A model generated the notes under the pieces. That model was not told the origin of the DNA and made no database searches. It saw only the letters and a list, made by a program, of their open reading frames with translations. This document shows positions 25,507 to 34,467 of a stretch of DNA of 64,000 bases, in pieces (the stretch's first letter is position 1; the number at the start of each line of letters is the position of its first letter). A program made the position numbers and the translations under genes. Location of the stretch: NCBI RefSeq assembly GCF_900107255.1, contig NZ_FNPH01000003.1, positions 186,001 through 250,000 on the forward strand. Direction: 5' to 3'. The stretch is from Micromonospora pattaloongensis (lineage in GTDB: Bacteria > Actinomycetota > Actinomycetes > Mycobacteriales > Micromonosporaceae).

Positions 25507-26595
25507 TCACATTCCGCGGCACGCGACGCCCTCGACGCTGCACGTCAGCGGCGCCTTCGGGCCGAGCAGCGCGGTCGGGTCCAGCGCGACCGTGAACCCG
25601 AAGCTGGTCGAGGCGTCCGCGGCGAGCGGGGTGCCGGTGAACGTCACGGTTGTGCCCGTCTGTCGGAATGCGAGGTCGGCGCGGGCGACCACGGCCAGCG
25701 GCGGCAGCGTGATGGTCGCCGTCCAGCTCCGCGCCGGCGCCGTGCCGTCGTTGCGCACGGTGACGGCTCCGCTGTAGCCGAGCAGTTGCGCCGCGACCGG
25801 TCGGTACTCGGCGGTGAGGGACGGCGCCGGGTCCCGCAGTCGGGCGGTCGGCGGCGGCGTCGGGGCGGGCGGGGCGGCCGTCGTGCGCCGAACCGCCGGC
25901 GACGGCCGGGGGGCCGGCGGGACCGGCCGCTGCGGGGCCGGCGCGGCGACGTGGGACGGCACGATCACCGGCGGCGTCGACGGCGCCGGGGCCGGGCCGG
26001 GCCGCACGGTCGCGGGGTCGATCCGGGGCGGGAACAGACCGGCCACGGCGGCGCCCGTCGCGCCGGCCAGCACCGCGGTCAGCACGAGCGCGAACGATCC
26101 GCGCCGCCGCGCCCCGGCCCGGGCGGCGTCCGCCGGTGGGCGGGGCGCGGCCGCCACGATCGGCGGCGGCTCCGGCGGGGCACCGGCCACGACCCGATCG
26201 AGTACGGCGGGCAGCCGCCCACCGAACAGCGTCCGGTACGTCCGCGTCAGCGCGGCGCGGCGCTCGGAGCCCCGTACCCCGAGAAATCCGCGCTGCGTCA
26301 CGACCAGCCGGCAGCCGGCGCCGGCCGGCGTCAGTTGCCACGTGACGTGGGTGTGCAGCTGCGGGCCCCGCCACCGCATCGCCAGCACGTGCAGCGGCTC
26401 GACCCGGGTCACCTCGCCCTCCACCGGCGCGTCGAATCCGGCCAGACCGCGCGGCCGCAGCCGCACCGGGGCCCCGATCCGCGGCTCCAGCTCCAGCGAC
26501 GTGAACCAGCAGGCCAGCAGGGCGGGTTCGGTCAGCGCCCGCCAGGCGAGTTCGGGCGGATGGGCGAGGTCCAGCGCGATCCGGATTTCCGCCAT
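25507..26595 (-). CDS. AHSA1/SRPBCC domain - membrane helix - CBM2-like domain fusion
   Basis: 362 aa. Residues 1-135 are a cytosolic AHSA1-type lipid-binding/START-like domain ('IRIALDLAHPPELAWRALTE', 'VTRVEPLHVLAMRWRG', 'THVTWQLTPAGAGCRLVVTQ'). One transmembrane helix lies near 165-187 ('LVLTAVLAGATGAAVAGLF'), then a Pro-rich linker to about 255. The C-terminal exported beta domain (about 258-360) follows CBM2 spacing and ends 'CSVEGVAC', a probable disulphide. Several aromatic ligand residues of true cellulose binders are missing. The next gene has a related C-terminus. The combination is unusual and no function is known to me. Confidence 0.7.
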   Translation of the reverse strand: MAEIRIALDLAHPPELAWRALTEPALLACWFTSLELEPRIGAPVRLRPRGLAGFDAPVEGEVTRVEPLHVLAMRWRGPQLHTHVTWQLTPAGAGCRLVVTQRGFLGVRGSERRAALTRTYRTLFGGRLPAVLDRVVAGAPPEPPPIVAAAPRPPADAARAGARRRGSFALVLTAVLAGATGAAVAGLFPPRIDPATVRPGPAPAPSTPPVIVPSHVAAPAPQRPVPPAPRPSPAVRRTTAAPPAPTPPPTARLRDPAPSLTAEYRPVAAQLLGYSGAVTVRNDGTAPARSWTATITLPPLAVVARADLAFRQTGTTVTFTGTPLAADASTSFGFTVALDPTALLGPKAPLTCSVEGVACRGM

Positions 26596-26644
26596 CACGC
26601 GACCTTAGGGGCCGAACGTCCCACGCGCCGACCCGCCGGGCACA

Positions 26645-27355
26645 TCAGGACAGTTCGCAGGGGACGCCGTTGACCGTGCAGCTGGTCGGGGCGACCGCCC
26701 GCCGGGTGCTCCTGTCGGCCCGGAAGCCCAGCTGCAGGGCGGCACCGCCGGTCAGCGGCTGCTTCGACGTGAAGACCAGGGTGCGCCCCGACGCGCTGGC
26801 GGTGACGTCGCCCCAGTACTGCCGGACGGTGATCCGGACGTCTCGGGGGTAGGTCAGCCGCAACTCGAAGCGACCGCCGGCGGCCCCGCGGTTGGTGACG
26901 TCGACGGCGGCGACGAAGCCGCCGTACCAGTCGCTGGTGACGGAGTAGCGCGCCCGGAAGTCGGGCTGCGGCGCCGCGCCGCGGGTCGGGGCGGGCGGCG
27001 GCGCAGCGCTCGTGGCCGGCCGGACCGGCAACGGTGTGCCGGGACGCGCGACCGGACCCGACCGGGACGCCGACGGAGCCGGCGACGGCGGGCGCGACGG
27101 CGAGGCCGAGGGTGACGGCGAGCCCGTGCGGCTCGGCGTGGGACCCGGGGTGACCGGGTCGGACGCCGGGAGGTTTTCGGGCGGCGCGGAGAGCGCGGCG
27201 GCCGGCTGCACGATCAGCATCGGCGGCGCGATCCCGCGGCCGTGGAAGACGGCCCAGACGCCGGCCCCGATGATCAGAGCGATCACCACGCCCAGGGCGA
27301 GACTCGATCGCGACTGCGGCGACTCGACACCCCGCTGCGACGCGTGTCTGGCCAC
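26645..27355 (-). CDS. Membrane-anchored CBM2-like protein
   Basis: 236 aa from GTG 27355, which has GGGAGG eight bases upstream; a longer GTG start at 27382 is possible. A transmembrane anchor (about 18-38, 'LGVVIALIIGAGVWAVFHG') precedes a long Pro/Ser/Thr linker (about 60-130) and a carbohydrate-binding module of CBM2 type (about 135-236). The module has 'YSVTSDWYGGFVAAVDVTNR', 'QYWGDVTASASG', 'LVFTSKQPLTGGAALQLGF' and a final Cys pair 'SCTVNGVPC'. The anchor and linker would display the module outside the membrane. No catalytic domain is present. Confidence 0.75.
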   Translation of the reverse strand: MARHASQRGVESPQSRSSLALGVVIALIIGAGVWAVFHGRGIAPPMLIVQPAAALSAPPENLPASDPVTPGPTPSRTGSPSPSASPSRPPSPAPSASRSGPVARPGTPLPVRPATSAAPPPAPTRGAAPQPDFRARYSVTSDWYGGFVAAVDVTNRGAAGGRFELRLTYPRDVRITVRQYWGDVTASASGRTLVFTSKQPLTGGAALQLGFRADRSTRRAVAPTSCTVNGVPCELS

Positions 27356-27416
27356 CCGCGATCCCTCCCGCCTGCCGAGCACGCCGACGAGAGGGTAGCG
27401 GGAATTTACAGCGACG

Positions 27417-27893
27417 TCACTCCATGCCCTTGCCGCGCCGGCCGACGACCCGCTGGATCTCCCGGTCGGCGTCGCGTTTGGCCAGGTCCTGCCGCTTGTC
27501 GTAGGACTTCTTGCCCTTGGCGAGCCCGAGCTCCACCTTGGCCCAGCCGTCGGAGAAGTAGACCGACAGCGGCACCAGGGTCAGCCCGCTCTCCCGGAGC
27601 TTGCCGAGCAGCCGGTCGATCTCGATCCGGTTGAGCAGCAGCTTGCGGGTACGCCGCGGCTCGTGGTTGGTCCAGGTGCCCTGGGCGTACTCCGGGATGT
27701 GCATCCCGTAGAGGTAGATCTCGCCCTGCTTCTCCTGGGCGAACGCGTCGACCAGGGAGGCGCGGCCGGCGCGCAGCGACTTGACCTCGGTGCCGGTCAG
27801 CGCCATGCCCGCCTCGTACGTGTCGACGATCGCGTAGTCGTGGCGCGCCTTGCGGTTGGAGGCGACGACCTTGCGGCCCTTCTCCCGTGGCAT
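27417..27893 (-). CDS. smpB: SsrA-binding protein SmpB
   Basis: 158 aa, usual length. It binds the tRNA-like domain of tmRNA and fills the decoding centre of stalled ribosomes. Signatures are '[20 protein letters not shown]', '[14 protein letters not shown]' and '[13 protein letters not shown]', plus the basic tail '[19 protein letters not shown]', which inserts in the mRNA channel. ATG 27893 is set by GGGGGAGG eight bases upstream; a GTG nine bases earlier is too close to that site. ssrA itself lies 2 kb downstream. Confidence 0.96.
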   Translation of the reverse strand: MPREKGRKVVASNRKARHDYAIVDTYEAGMALTGTEVKSLRAGRASLVDAFAQEKQGEIYLYGMHIPEYAQGTWTNHEPRRTRKLLLNRIEIDRLLGKLRESGLTLVPLSVYFSDGWAKVELGLAKGKKSYDKRQDLAKRDADREIQRVVGRRGKGME

Positions 27894-27938
27894 GTCGGAC
27901 ACCTCCCCCGCGCTCTGGACAGCCGCGCAATGCTACAC

Positions 27939-27980
27939 CGATCGGCGCTACCGCGATCGGCGCTACAGCGATCGGCGGTC
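27939..27980. repeat. Three short tandem repeats
   Basis: Three imperfect tandem copies of a 15-base unit around 'gatcggcgctac' fill the smpB upstream region and touch the stop codon of the M23 gene. Confidence 0.6.
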
Positions 27981-29238
27981 AGCAGAGACAGGCCGGCAGC
28001 CAGCCGAGGGGCTGCACCGGCTCACCGTTGAGGCGCACCTCGAAGTGCAGATGGTCACCCGTCGACGCCCCGGTCGTGCCGACCCGGCCGATGATCTGTC
28101 CCCGGCGCACCCGCTGCCCCGACGACACGTTGATGCTCGACTGGTGGGCGTAGCAGGTGCTCAGCCACCGGCCGCCCGACCTGCCGTGGCTGATGCAGGT
28201 GTAGTTGCCGTACCCGCCGTTCCAGCCGGCGCGCATCACCGTGCCGTCGGCGGCAGCGTAGATCGGCGCACCGCCGCTGGCGGCGATGTCCATGCCGGCG
28301 TGCAACTGCCACACGTTGTAGTACGGGTCGAAGCGCATGCCGAAGTCGCTCGACTTCCAGCCGTTCGTCGGCATCAGCAGCTTCGCGCCCGGCCGGAGCG
28401 TGCCACCGCCGCTGGAGGGCCGCTGCCGGCGTTCCCAGGCGGCCAGCTCCGCCGCGATCCGCGCCGCCTCGTTCTTGGCCTGCCGGTACTTCGCGAGGCT
28501 GGCCGAGCGTTCCTGCCGGGCGACCTGCAGCGCGTTCTCCCGCTGCGCGACCAGCGCCGCGACCTCCGCGGCGGCCGCCTCGGCCTCCGCCTGCGCGCGC
28601 TTGGCGCCGGCCAGCGCCCGGTCGGCCTCGGTCCGCGCCTCCACCGCGCGCCGCTGCGCCGCGCCGGCCTCGTCCTGCGCCTGCTTGGCGGTGCTCCGGG
28701 CGCTCAGGAAGGTGTCCAGCGCCTCCTGCTCCGAGGCCATGAGGCGCTCGACGTAGCCGTACCGGTCCGCGGCGTCCATCGGGTCGCGCGAGCCCATCAT
28801 CAGGTTCAGGCTGACGATGTTGCCGCCCTTGTAGGTGTTGGTGACCACGGCGGCGACCCGGTCCCGGGCGCCCTCCACCTGCTGCTCCGACTCGGTGTAC
28901 CGCTTCTCGGCGTCGTCGAGCGCCGCCTCGGCCTCGGTGACCTTCCGCCGCGCGGTGTTCGCCGCGACCTGCGCCGCCGCGACCTGACCGCGCGCCTCGG
29001 CAACCCGGCTCTGCGCGGCCGGCAGTGCCGCCGTCGCCGCGACGAGGCGCCGCGCCGCGGCCTGCGCCCGACCGGTTGCGCCCTCCAGGATCGCCGACGC
29101 CTTGGCCACCTCGGCGTCGATGCGCCGCTTGTCGCCCCGCGGATCCGCGTGCGCCGCGCCCGCCGACGCGAGCGGCAGCGTCACCACGACAGCGGCGAGC
29201 AGCGACAGCAGCGATCTCCGATGCGAGCCCACGGACAC
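27979..29238 (-). CDS. LytM/M23 peptidase with coiled coil (EnvC/RipC-like)
   Basis: 419 aa. A signal peptide (about 1-31, 'AAVVVTLPLASAGAAHA') is followed by a long Ala/Glu-rich coiled coil (about 35-270) and a C-terminal LytM domain (about 295-415). The zinc-site motifs are 'FGMRFDPYYNVWQLHAGMDI' (HxxxD) and 'GDHLHFEV' (HxH). The build is that of periplasmic FtsEX-activated peptidoglycan hydrolases such as RipC and EnvC, in which the coiled coil docks on FtsX. The gene lies next to ftsX, supporting that role, although a hairpin at 29331-29362 may separate their transcripts. Confidence 0.9.
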   Translation of the reverse strand: MSVGSHRRSLLSLLAAVVVTLPLASAGAAHADPRGDKRRIDAEVAKASAILEGATGRAQAAARRLVAATAALPAAQSRVAEARGQVAAAQVAANTARRKVTEAEAALDDAEKRYTESEQQVEGARDRVAAVVTNTYKGGNIVSLNLMMGSRDPMDAADRYGYVERLMASEQEALDTFLSARSTAKQAQDEAGAAQRRAVEARTEADRALAGAKRAQAEAEAAAAEVAALVAQRENALQVARQERSASLAKYRQAKNEAARIAAELAAWERRQRPSSGGGTLRPGAKLLMPTNGWKSSDFGMRFDPYYNVWQLHAGMDIAASGGAPIYAAADGTVMRAGWNGGYGNYTCISHGRSGGRWLSTCYAHQSSINVSSGQRVRRGQIIGRVGTTGASTGDHLHFEVRLNGEPVQPLGWLPACLC

Positions 29239-29330
29239 CCCCCGTAAAACGTGAACGTGAGGTCAGGCTACTCCGGTCAGATCGGGCAGAGCGGGATATT
29301 CGGCGGCCATATGCCTCACAGAACGCAGAT

Positions 29331-29362
29331 CGCCGCCCATCCGACGAAGCGGATGGGCGGCG
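29331..29362 (-). terminator. Hairpin between ftsX and the M23 gene
   Basis: Perfect 13-base arms ('cgccgcccatccg'/'cggatgggcggcg') begin 20 bases after the ftsX stop; likely a terminator or attenuator before the hydrolase gene. Confidence 0.6.
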
Positions 29363-29381
29363 ACACGGGGCGCGGCAGGGG

Positions 29382-30257
29382 CTAGACCCGGAGGTAGAAC
29401 CGGAGCGTGACCCATGCGGTCAGCGCGCTCACCAGGGCACCGGCGCCCGCCATCAGCGGGAACATGATCAGCACGTCGCCCCACTCGAGCGGCGTCAGCA
29501 GCTCGGTGAGATCCCGCAACGGGCCGTCGAGCAGCAGCACCTTGGCGAGCACCAGGGCACCGAAGCCGAGGATCGCGCCCATCAGGCCGGCCGCGACGGC
29601 CTCCAGCACGAACGGCGCCTGGATGAACCAGTTCGAGGCGCCGACCAGCTTCATGACCGCGACCTCGCGGCGCTTGCTGTACGCGGCGACCTGGATCGTG
29701 TTACCGACCAGCAACAGCGCCGCGACCGCCATGACCGAGGCCGCCACCAGCGCCATCTGTTGGACCGAGCCGAGGATGTTGAAGATCTTCTCCAGCAGCC
29801 GGCGCTGGTCGATGATCTCGTCGATCCCCTCGGTGTTCTTGTACTTGTTGAAGATCGCGTCGTACTGCTCCGGGTCCTTCAGCTTGACCCGGAAGGACTC
29901 GGGCAGCTGGTCCGGCTTCACCGCGCTGATGAAGTCCGGCGCGTCCTGGAACATGCTCTTGAACTTGTTGTACGCCTGCTCGCGGTTCTCGTAGATCACC
30001 GATGCGACGAGCGGGTCCGCCTTCAGCGACGACTCCAGGCTGGTGCGCTGCTCCGCCGTCGCGTCGGTCGACAGCCAGATCGAGACCTCGATCTTGTCGT
30101 AGTAGAAGTCCTTCATCTTGTTGACCTGCATGTACATCAGGCCACTGGCGCCCAGCATGGTCAGCGAGACCGCCATGGTGATGATCATGGCGATACTCAT
30201 CGTGACGTTCCGCCACAGCCCGACCATCACCTCGGACAGGACGTATTTCGCGCGCAT
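29382..30257 (-). CDS. ftsX: Cell division protein FtsX
   Basis: 291 aa. The N-terminus 'MRAKYVLSEVMVGLWRNVTM' precedes TM1 (about 22-45). A large extracytoplasmic loop (about 46-165) contains 'VEVSIWLSTDATAEQ'-type sequence, and three further helices lie near 170-290. FtsX with FtsE is an ABC-type transducer that switches on septal peptidoglycan hydrolases. A GGAGG precedes the ATG. It follows ftsE by 70 bp and precedes the LytM protein that is its likely partner. Confidence 0.96.
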   Translation of the reverse strand: MRAKYVLSEVMVGLWRNVTMSIAMIITMAVSLTMLGASGLMYMQVNKMKDFYYDKIEVSIWLSTDATAEQRTSLESSLKADPLVASVIYENREQAYNKFKSMFQDAPDFISAVKPDQLPESFRVKLKDPEQYDAIFNKYKNTEGIDEIIDQRRLLEKIFNILGSVQQMALVAASVMAVAALLLVGNTIQVAAYSKRREVAVMKLVGASNWFIQAPFVLEAVAAGLMGAILGFGALVLAKVLLLDGPLRDLTELLTPLEWGDVLIMFPLMAGAGALVSALTAWVTLRFYLRV

Positions 30258-30327
30258 CGGGGGGTTGCCTCCGGATCTCCGCTTCGAGTGGGTTCGTCAG
30301 GTCGTGGCCGGCCGGCCCCGTGAAGGG

Positions 30328-31008
30328 CTAGCCGTAGACGCCGCGAGCCTGGTCGCGGACGATGCGACCACTCTCAATCTCAACGACGCGCCGGCGCATC
30401 TGGTTCACGATGTTCGAGTCGTGCGTGACCATCACGACCGTCGTCCCGGTCCGGTTGATCCGGTCCAGCAGCCGCATGATCTCGATCGAGGTGTCCGGGT
30501 CGAGGTTTCCGGTGGGCTCGTCGGCCAGCAGGATCAGCGGCCGGTTGACGAAGGCCCGGGCGACCGCGACGCGCTGCTGCTCACCACCGGAGAGCTCGTG
30601 CGGGTAGCGGTGCTCCTTGCCGCCGAGGCCGACCAGCTCCAGCACCTCGGGAACGACCCGGCGGGCGACCGCCTTGGTCTTGCCGATCACCTCGAGGGCG
30701 AACGCCACGTTCTCGTACGCGGTGCGGTTGGGCAGCAGACGGAAGTCCTGGAACACGCAGCCGATCGAGCGGCGGAAATGGGGGATCTTCCACGACCGCA
30801 TCGCCGTGACGTCCCTGCTGTTGACGATGACCTTGCCGTTACTCGGCGTCACCTCGTGCAGCAGCAGCTTGATGATCGTGGACTTACCGGAGCCGGACGG
30901 CCCGATGAAGAAGACGAACTCGCCCTTCTCGATCGACACCGATACGTTGTCCAGCGATGGCCGGGACGCCTTGGGATACGTCTTGGTCACTTGCTCAAGC
31001 TGAATCAC
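30328..31008 (-). CDS. ftsE: Cell division ATP-binding protein FtsE
   Basis: 226 aa from GTG 31008 ('[12 protein letters not shown]', matching family N-termini). Walker A is '[17 protein letters not shown]', the Q-loop '[20 protein letters not shown]', the ABC signature '[15 protein letters not shown]', Walker B '[11 protein letters not shown]' and the switch His 'VMVTHDS'. It is a cytosolic ATPase that binds FtsX and the division ring. It is first in the ftsE-ftsX unit; the 300-bp gap to prfB probably holds the promoter. Confidence 0.97.
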   Translation of the reverse strand: MIQLEQVTKTYPKASRPSLDNVSVSIEKGEFVFFIGPSGSGKSTIIKLLLHEVTPSNGKVIVNSRDVTAMRSWKIPHFRRSIGCVFQDFRLLPNRTAYENVAFALEVIGKTKAVARRVVPEVLELVGLGGKEHRYPHELSGGEQQRVAVARAFVNRPLILLADEPTGNLDPDTSIEIMRLLDRINRTGTTVVMVTHDSNIVNQMRRRVVEIESGRIVRDQARGVYG

Positions 31009-31311
31009 GGGTGGTGAGTCTACGCGGTGTAACCGAAACGCCAAGTCCACCCTGGAGGCGTTCGCCAGGTATGCCCGAAACGCCCCTCAGGTCTTTGCTC
31101 CGGACGGCCCCCGCCCTCCGTTCGGCCGACCGGGGCCGACCGTTCGAAGGAAGAACATCGGGCCGCAATCGGCAACCCCGCGCGATCACACCGTGACGCG
31201 GCGTATTCGGATCCCGGCGTGTCGCGACGGGGTCGCGGCGCGCCGGGTCCGGGTCGCGGGCGAGTCACGGCGCGCCGGACGACGTGACCGTCCGTAACGG
31301 AAGCGTTGCCG
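31009..31311. other. ftsE-prfB intergenic region
   Basis: Roughly 300 bases, all genes around reading leftwards. It should contain the ftsE promoter and the end of the prfB transcript; I see no clear hairpin or small gene. Confidence 0.4.
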
Positions 31312-32433
31312 TCAGGCGGCATCCCCGGCGAGCTGACGCTGCTTGCGCCACCGGATGCCGGCCTCGATGAAGCCGTCCAGGTCGCCGTCGAAGACCGCCG
31401 ACGGGTTGCCCGTCTCCTGCTCGGTGCGCAGGTCCTTGACCATCTGGTACGGGTGCAGCACGTAGGAGCGCATCTGGTCACCCCAGGAGCCGGCGGCGTC
31501 GGTCTTGAGGCCCTCCATCTTGGCCTGCTCCTCCTGCCGCTTGCGCTCCAACAGCCGCGCCTGCAACACGCGCAGCGCCGAGGCCTTGTTCTGCAGCTGC
31601 GACTTCTCGTTCTGGCAGGTCACGACGATGCCGGTGGGGATGTGCGTGAGCCGCACCGCGGAGTCGGTGGTGTTGACGCTCTGGCCGCCGGGGCCGGAGG
31701 AGCGGTAGACGTCCACCCGGATCTCGTTGTCGGGAATGTCGATGTGGTCGGTCTGCTCCACCACCGGCAGCACCTCGACGCCGGCGAAGCTGGTCTGGCG
31801 GCGGCCCTGGTTGTCGAAGGGGCTGATCCGGACCAGGCGGTGGGTGCCGGACTCGACGCTGAGGGTGCCGAACGCGTACGGGGCCTTCACGGCGAAGGTC
31901 GCCGACTTCAGCCCGGCCTCCTCGGCGTACGACGTCTCGTAGACCTCGGTCGAGTAGCCGTGCCGCTCCGCCCAGCGCAGGTACATCCGGAGCAGCATCT
32001 CCGCGAAGTCCGCGGCGTCGACGCCACCGGCGCCGGCCCGGATCGCGACCAGCGCCTCCCGGGCGTCGTACTCGCCGGAGAGCAGCGTGCGCACCTCCAT
32101 CTCCTCGATGGCCTTGCGCAGCGCGGTCACCTCGCCACCGACCTCGGCGACCGAGCCCGCGTCGTCCTCCGCCTCGGCCATCTCCAGCAGCAGGCCGGCG
32201 TCGTCGAGCCGCGTGCGCAGGCCCTCGAGCTTGGCGATCTCGGAATTGACGTGCGAGAGCTTGGAGGTCACCTCCTGCGCCCGCGCCTGGTCGTTCCACA
32301 GATCGGGGGCGGAGGCCAGTTCCTCCAGCTCCGCCTTGTCGCGGCGCAGCCTGTCAACATCGAGGACGGCCTCGATGTTGCGCAGGGTGGCGTCAAGATC
32401 TTTGAGCTGGTCGGCGATGTCGGCAGCGGTCAC
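31312..32433 (-). CDS. prfB: Peptide chain release factor 2
   Basis: 373 aa. It recognises UGA and UAA stops and triggers peptide release. The GGQ catalytic motif lies in '[20 protein letters not shown]' and the stop-codon reading tripeptide SPF in '[17 protein letters not shown]'. GTG 32433 starts '[20 protein letters not shown]'. The frame is continuous, so the programmed +1 frameshift known from Escherichia coli prfB is absent. It is upstream of ftsE-ftsX, as in mycobacteria. Confidence 0.97.
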   Translation of the reverse strand: MTAADIADQLKDLDATLRNIEAVLDVDRLRRDKAELEELASAPDLWNDQARAQEVTSKLSHVNSEIAKLEGLRTRLDDAGLLLEMAEAEDDAGSVAEVGGEVTALRKAIEEMEVRTLLSGEYDAREALVAIRAGAGGVDAADFAEMLLRMYLRWAERHGYSTEVYETSYAEEAGLKSATFAVKAPYAFGTLSVESGTHRLVRISPFDNQGRRQTSFAGVEVLPVVEQTDHIDIPDNEIRVDVYRSSGPGGQSVNTTDSAVRLTHIPTGIVVTCQNEKSQLQNKASALRVLQARLLERKRQEEQAKMEGLKTDAAGSWGDQMRSYVLHPYQMVKDLRTEQETGNPSAVFDGDLDGFIEAGIRWRKQRQLAGDAA

Positions 32434-32521
32434 AACAGTCAAGAATACGTCGCCCGGGAACGGGCAGGTCCCTCCCGTGGGCAACGCGACGCACGCCGAC
32501 GGCGGGCGGGCCGCCGGGGCC

Positions 32522-33037
32522 CTACTCGACCGGAGCGTTCTTGAGCCAGGACAGGGCGGCCTTGTGGTAGGCGACGGCGAATTCCAGGGACGCGGCGGCG
32601 TACGTGTCGCCGGCCTTCTTCGCGTCGCGGGCCTGCTCACGGGCGGCGGCCAGGGCCTCCGCGTGGTACTCGTTCGCCTCGGCGTAGAGGCTGCGCAGCT
32701 GGGTGGCCGAGTGCTGGGCGCCGAACGCGACCCGGAGGGCCACCTGGTTGCGGATGGCGTCACGGCCGGGCGACTCGGTCAGCCAGCGGGAGAACGTGCG
32801 CTTGCCGGCGGCGGTGATCGCGTACGGCTGGCTGGACCGCGGCCCCGGCTTGCCCAGCCGGACATAGCCCTGCTCGGCCAGGACCGGCAACTCGCGGTAG
32901 ACCTGACTGCGCGTCATGGACCAGAAGGGGGCCAGACGACGCTCGGCGGCGGCCATCAGCTGGCCGCCGGTCATGGGTCCTTCGTGGAGCAGACCCAGCA
33001 GGGCCGCCGCGGTAGGGTTGATTCCAGCATCCGCCAT
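32522..33037 (-). CDS. PadR-family transcriptional regulator
   Basis: 171 aa from ATG 33037. The N-terminal winged helix (about 8-85, '[20 protein letters not shown]', '[20 protein letters not shown]') is followed by a C-terminal helical dimer region with '[17 protein letters not shown]'. The family represses genes in response to small phenolic or other ligands. No obvious target is adjacent; a short inverted repeat lies 90 bp upstream. Confidence 0.9.
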   Translation of the reverse strand: MADAGINPTAAALLGLLHEGPMTGGQLMAAAERRLAPFWSMTRSQVYRELPVLAEQGYVRLGKPGPRSSQPYAITAAGKRTFSRWLTESPGRDAIRNQVALRVAFGAQHSATQLRSLYAEANEYHAEALAAAREQARDAKKAGDTYAAASLEFAVAYHKAALSWLKNAPVE

Positions 33038-33126
33038 GCCCTCCACGCTGCCACTTTGCGTCCCGCGCGTCCAGGATTTCGCATGATCGGCAGCGTGGCG
33101 TGTTCCAATGTGCACTGTCCGTGGCA

Positions 33127-33147
33127 GACAGTCTGGTGAGGACTGTC
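33127..33147. promoter_or_regulatory. Inverted repeat upstream of padR (candidate operator)
   Basis: Perfect arms GACAGTC/GACTGTC with a 7-base spacer, 90 bp upstream of the padR start. PadR proteins often autoregulate, but the sequence does not match the best known PadR boxes. Confidence 0.3.
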
Positions 33148-33499
33148 GATATGATGAGCTGGCCTTTCGGGCCGCGACGGGCCGGTCGGTCGACCAACCC
33201 ACTCGCCCGGTCGGTCATTTTCCGTCACGGATCAGACACTCTGCGGTGGTCAGATTCAGCGCGCAGAGCGGCCGAGAGAACGCTCTTTACCAGGACAGAC
33301 ACGGACATATCACCCGATTTACGACGGGACGGTGTCGGTAGCCGACACGGACGCTCCGTAGGCTGCCGCCGCCGATCGGCGACGCGGAGCTCGACCGCGC
33401 CACGGCAGCACACCGTCACGCCTCGTGACGCGATGTGACGAGCGTCGCGAATGCCCCGAACGGGTGACACCCGAGGCCCGATCCCGGCTCCCACTTCCG

Positions 33500-33555
33500 T
33501 GATCATGAGGTTCGCGACACGAACGCCGCGGCCCCGTGCCGCGAACCTCATGATC
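33500..33555. repeat. Long palindrome (stem-loop) downstream of kynA
   Basis: Two 21-base arms, 20 of 21 matched, with outer arm 'tgatcatgaggttcgcg' and a GC-rich 15-base loop. It lies 30 bases after the kynA stop and may terminate it; the arm style is like dispersed palindromes of this family. Confidence 0.65.
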
Positions 33556-33585
33556 AACGCTTAGTTGGTTGTGCCCGCGCGGACA

Positions 33586-34404
33586 TCACAGGCGGCTGCG
33601 CAGCTCCCACAGTTCGGGGTAGAAGCGCAGCTCGATCCGGGACCGGAGGTACGCGCCGCCGGCCGAGCCACCGGTGCCCGGTTTCGTGCCGATCTGCCGC
33701 TCGGCCATCAGCACATGTCGCGCCCGCCACAGGCAGAACGCCTGGTCGTGCGCGACCAGCGCCTCCGCCAGGTCCCACAGCTGACCGAAGCGCTCCCGGT
33801 CCCGGGCGATCGCCGCGTACGCCGCGAAACGCTGCTCCGCGGTCCCCACCTCGAAACCGGCCTTCGCCAGCACCGCCAGGAAGCCGTCCCAGAGGCTCGG
33901 CTCGGCCAGCCGCCGCTCGAGCCGGGCGCGGTCGTCATCGGTCAGCCCCCGGAACCGCTGCAGGTAGCCCGGGTCCTTCGCGCCGGAGAGGAACTCGATC
34001 TCCCGGAACTGCGCGGACTGGAAGCCAGACGCCGGCGCCAGCTTGGTCCGGAACGCGAGGAAGTCCTGCGGGGTCATCGTGTCGATCACGTCGACCTGGT
34101 TCACCAGGACCCGTTCGATCGTGTGACACCGCTCCAGCCGCACCCGCGGCAGATACGAGTCGCCGGCGAGCATCCGGTCCCGCGCGTCGGTCAACTCGGA
34201 CAGCAGCAGCTTGAACCACAGCTCGTAGACCTGGTGGATCGTGATGAACAGCAGCTCGTCGTGGGCCGGCGGCGCGGACTCGGGGACCTGCTGGCCCAGC
34301 AGATCGGTCAGGCGCAGGTAGGCGCCGTACGTCAGGACGCCACCCTGCTCGCCGAAGCGCGGGTCCGGGACGCCACCGTTGTCATGAAGGGTCTCTTCCG
34401 TCAC
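33586..34404 (-). CDS. kynA: Tryptophan 2,3-dioxygenase
   Basis: 272 aa from GTG 34404. The haem enzyme opens the indole ring of L-tryptophan to N-formylkynurenine, the first step of the kynurenine pathway. Seen are 'TYGAYLRLTDLLGQQ', 'DELLFITIHQVYELWFKLLL' (active-site His and Phe/Tyr) and 'FRTKLAPASGFQSAQFREIE' (substrate Arg and SGFQS loop). No kynureninase or formamidase gene is adjacent, so this copy stands alone. It is divergent from the helicase-associated gene across 63 bp. Confidence 0.95.
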   Translation of the reverse strand: MTEETLHDNGGVPDPRFGEQGGVLTYGAYLRLTDLLGQQVPESAPPAHDELLFITIHQVYELWFKLLLSELTDARDRMLAGDSYLPRVRLERCHTIERVLVNQVDVIDTMTPQDFLAFRTKLAPASGFQSAQFREIEFLSGAKDPGYLQRFRGLTDDDRARLERRLAEPSLWDGFLAVLAKAGFEVGTAEQRFAAYAAIARDRERFGQLWDLAEALVAHDQAFCLWRARHVLMAERQIGTKPGTGGSAGGAYLRSRIELRFYPELWELRSRL

Positions 34405-34467
34405 GCCCGCACGGTACCGCCAACCGCGTTTGACCTGCGGCTGCCGCGTACGGCAGATTGAGCGGAC

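Larger units (their letters stand above)
33038..33585. other. Intergenic region padR-kynA
   Basis: 548 bases without a recognisable gene. It contains the inverted repeat at 33127-33147 and the palindrome at 33500-33555. Base composition around 33150-33310 is less GC-rich than the coding DNA. Confidence 0.5.

Noticed and set aside
31312-32433. Programmed frameshift in prfB
   Set aside because: The frame is continuous from a plausible start, with no early in-frame UGA.
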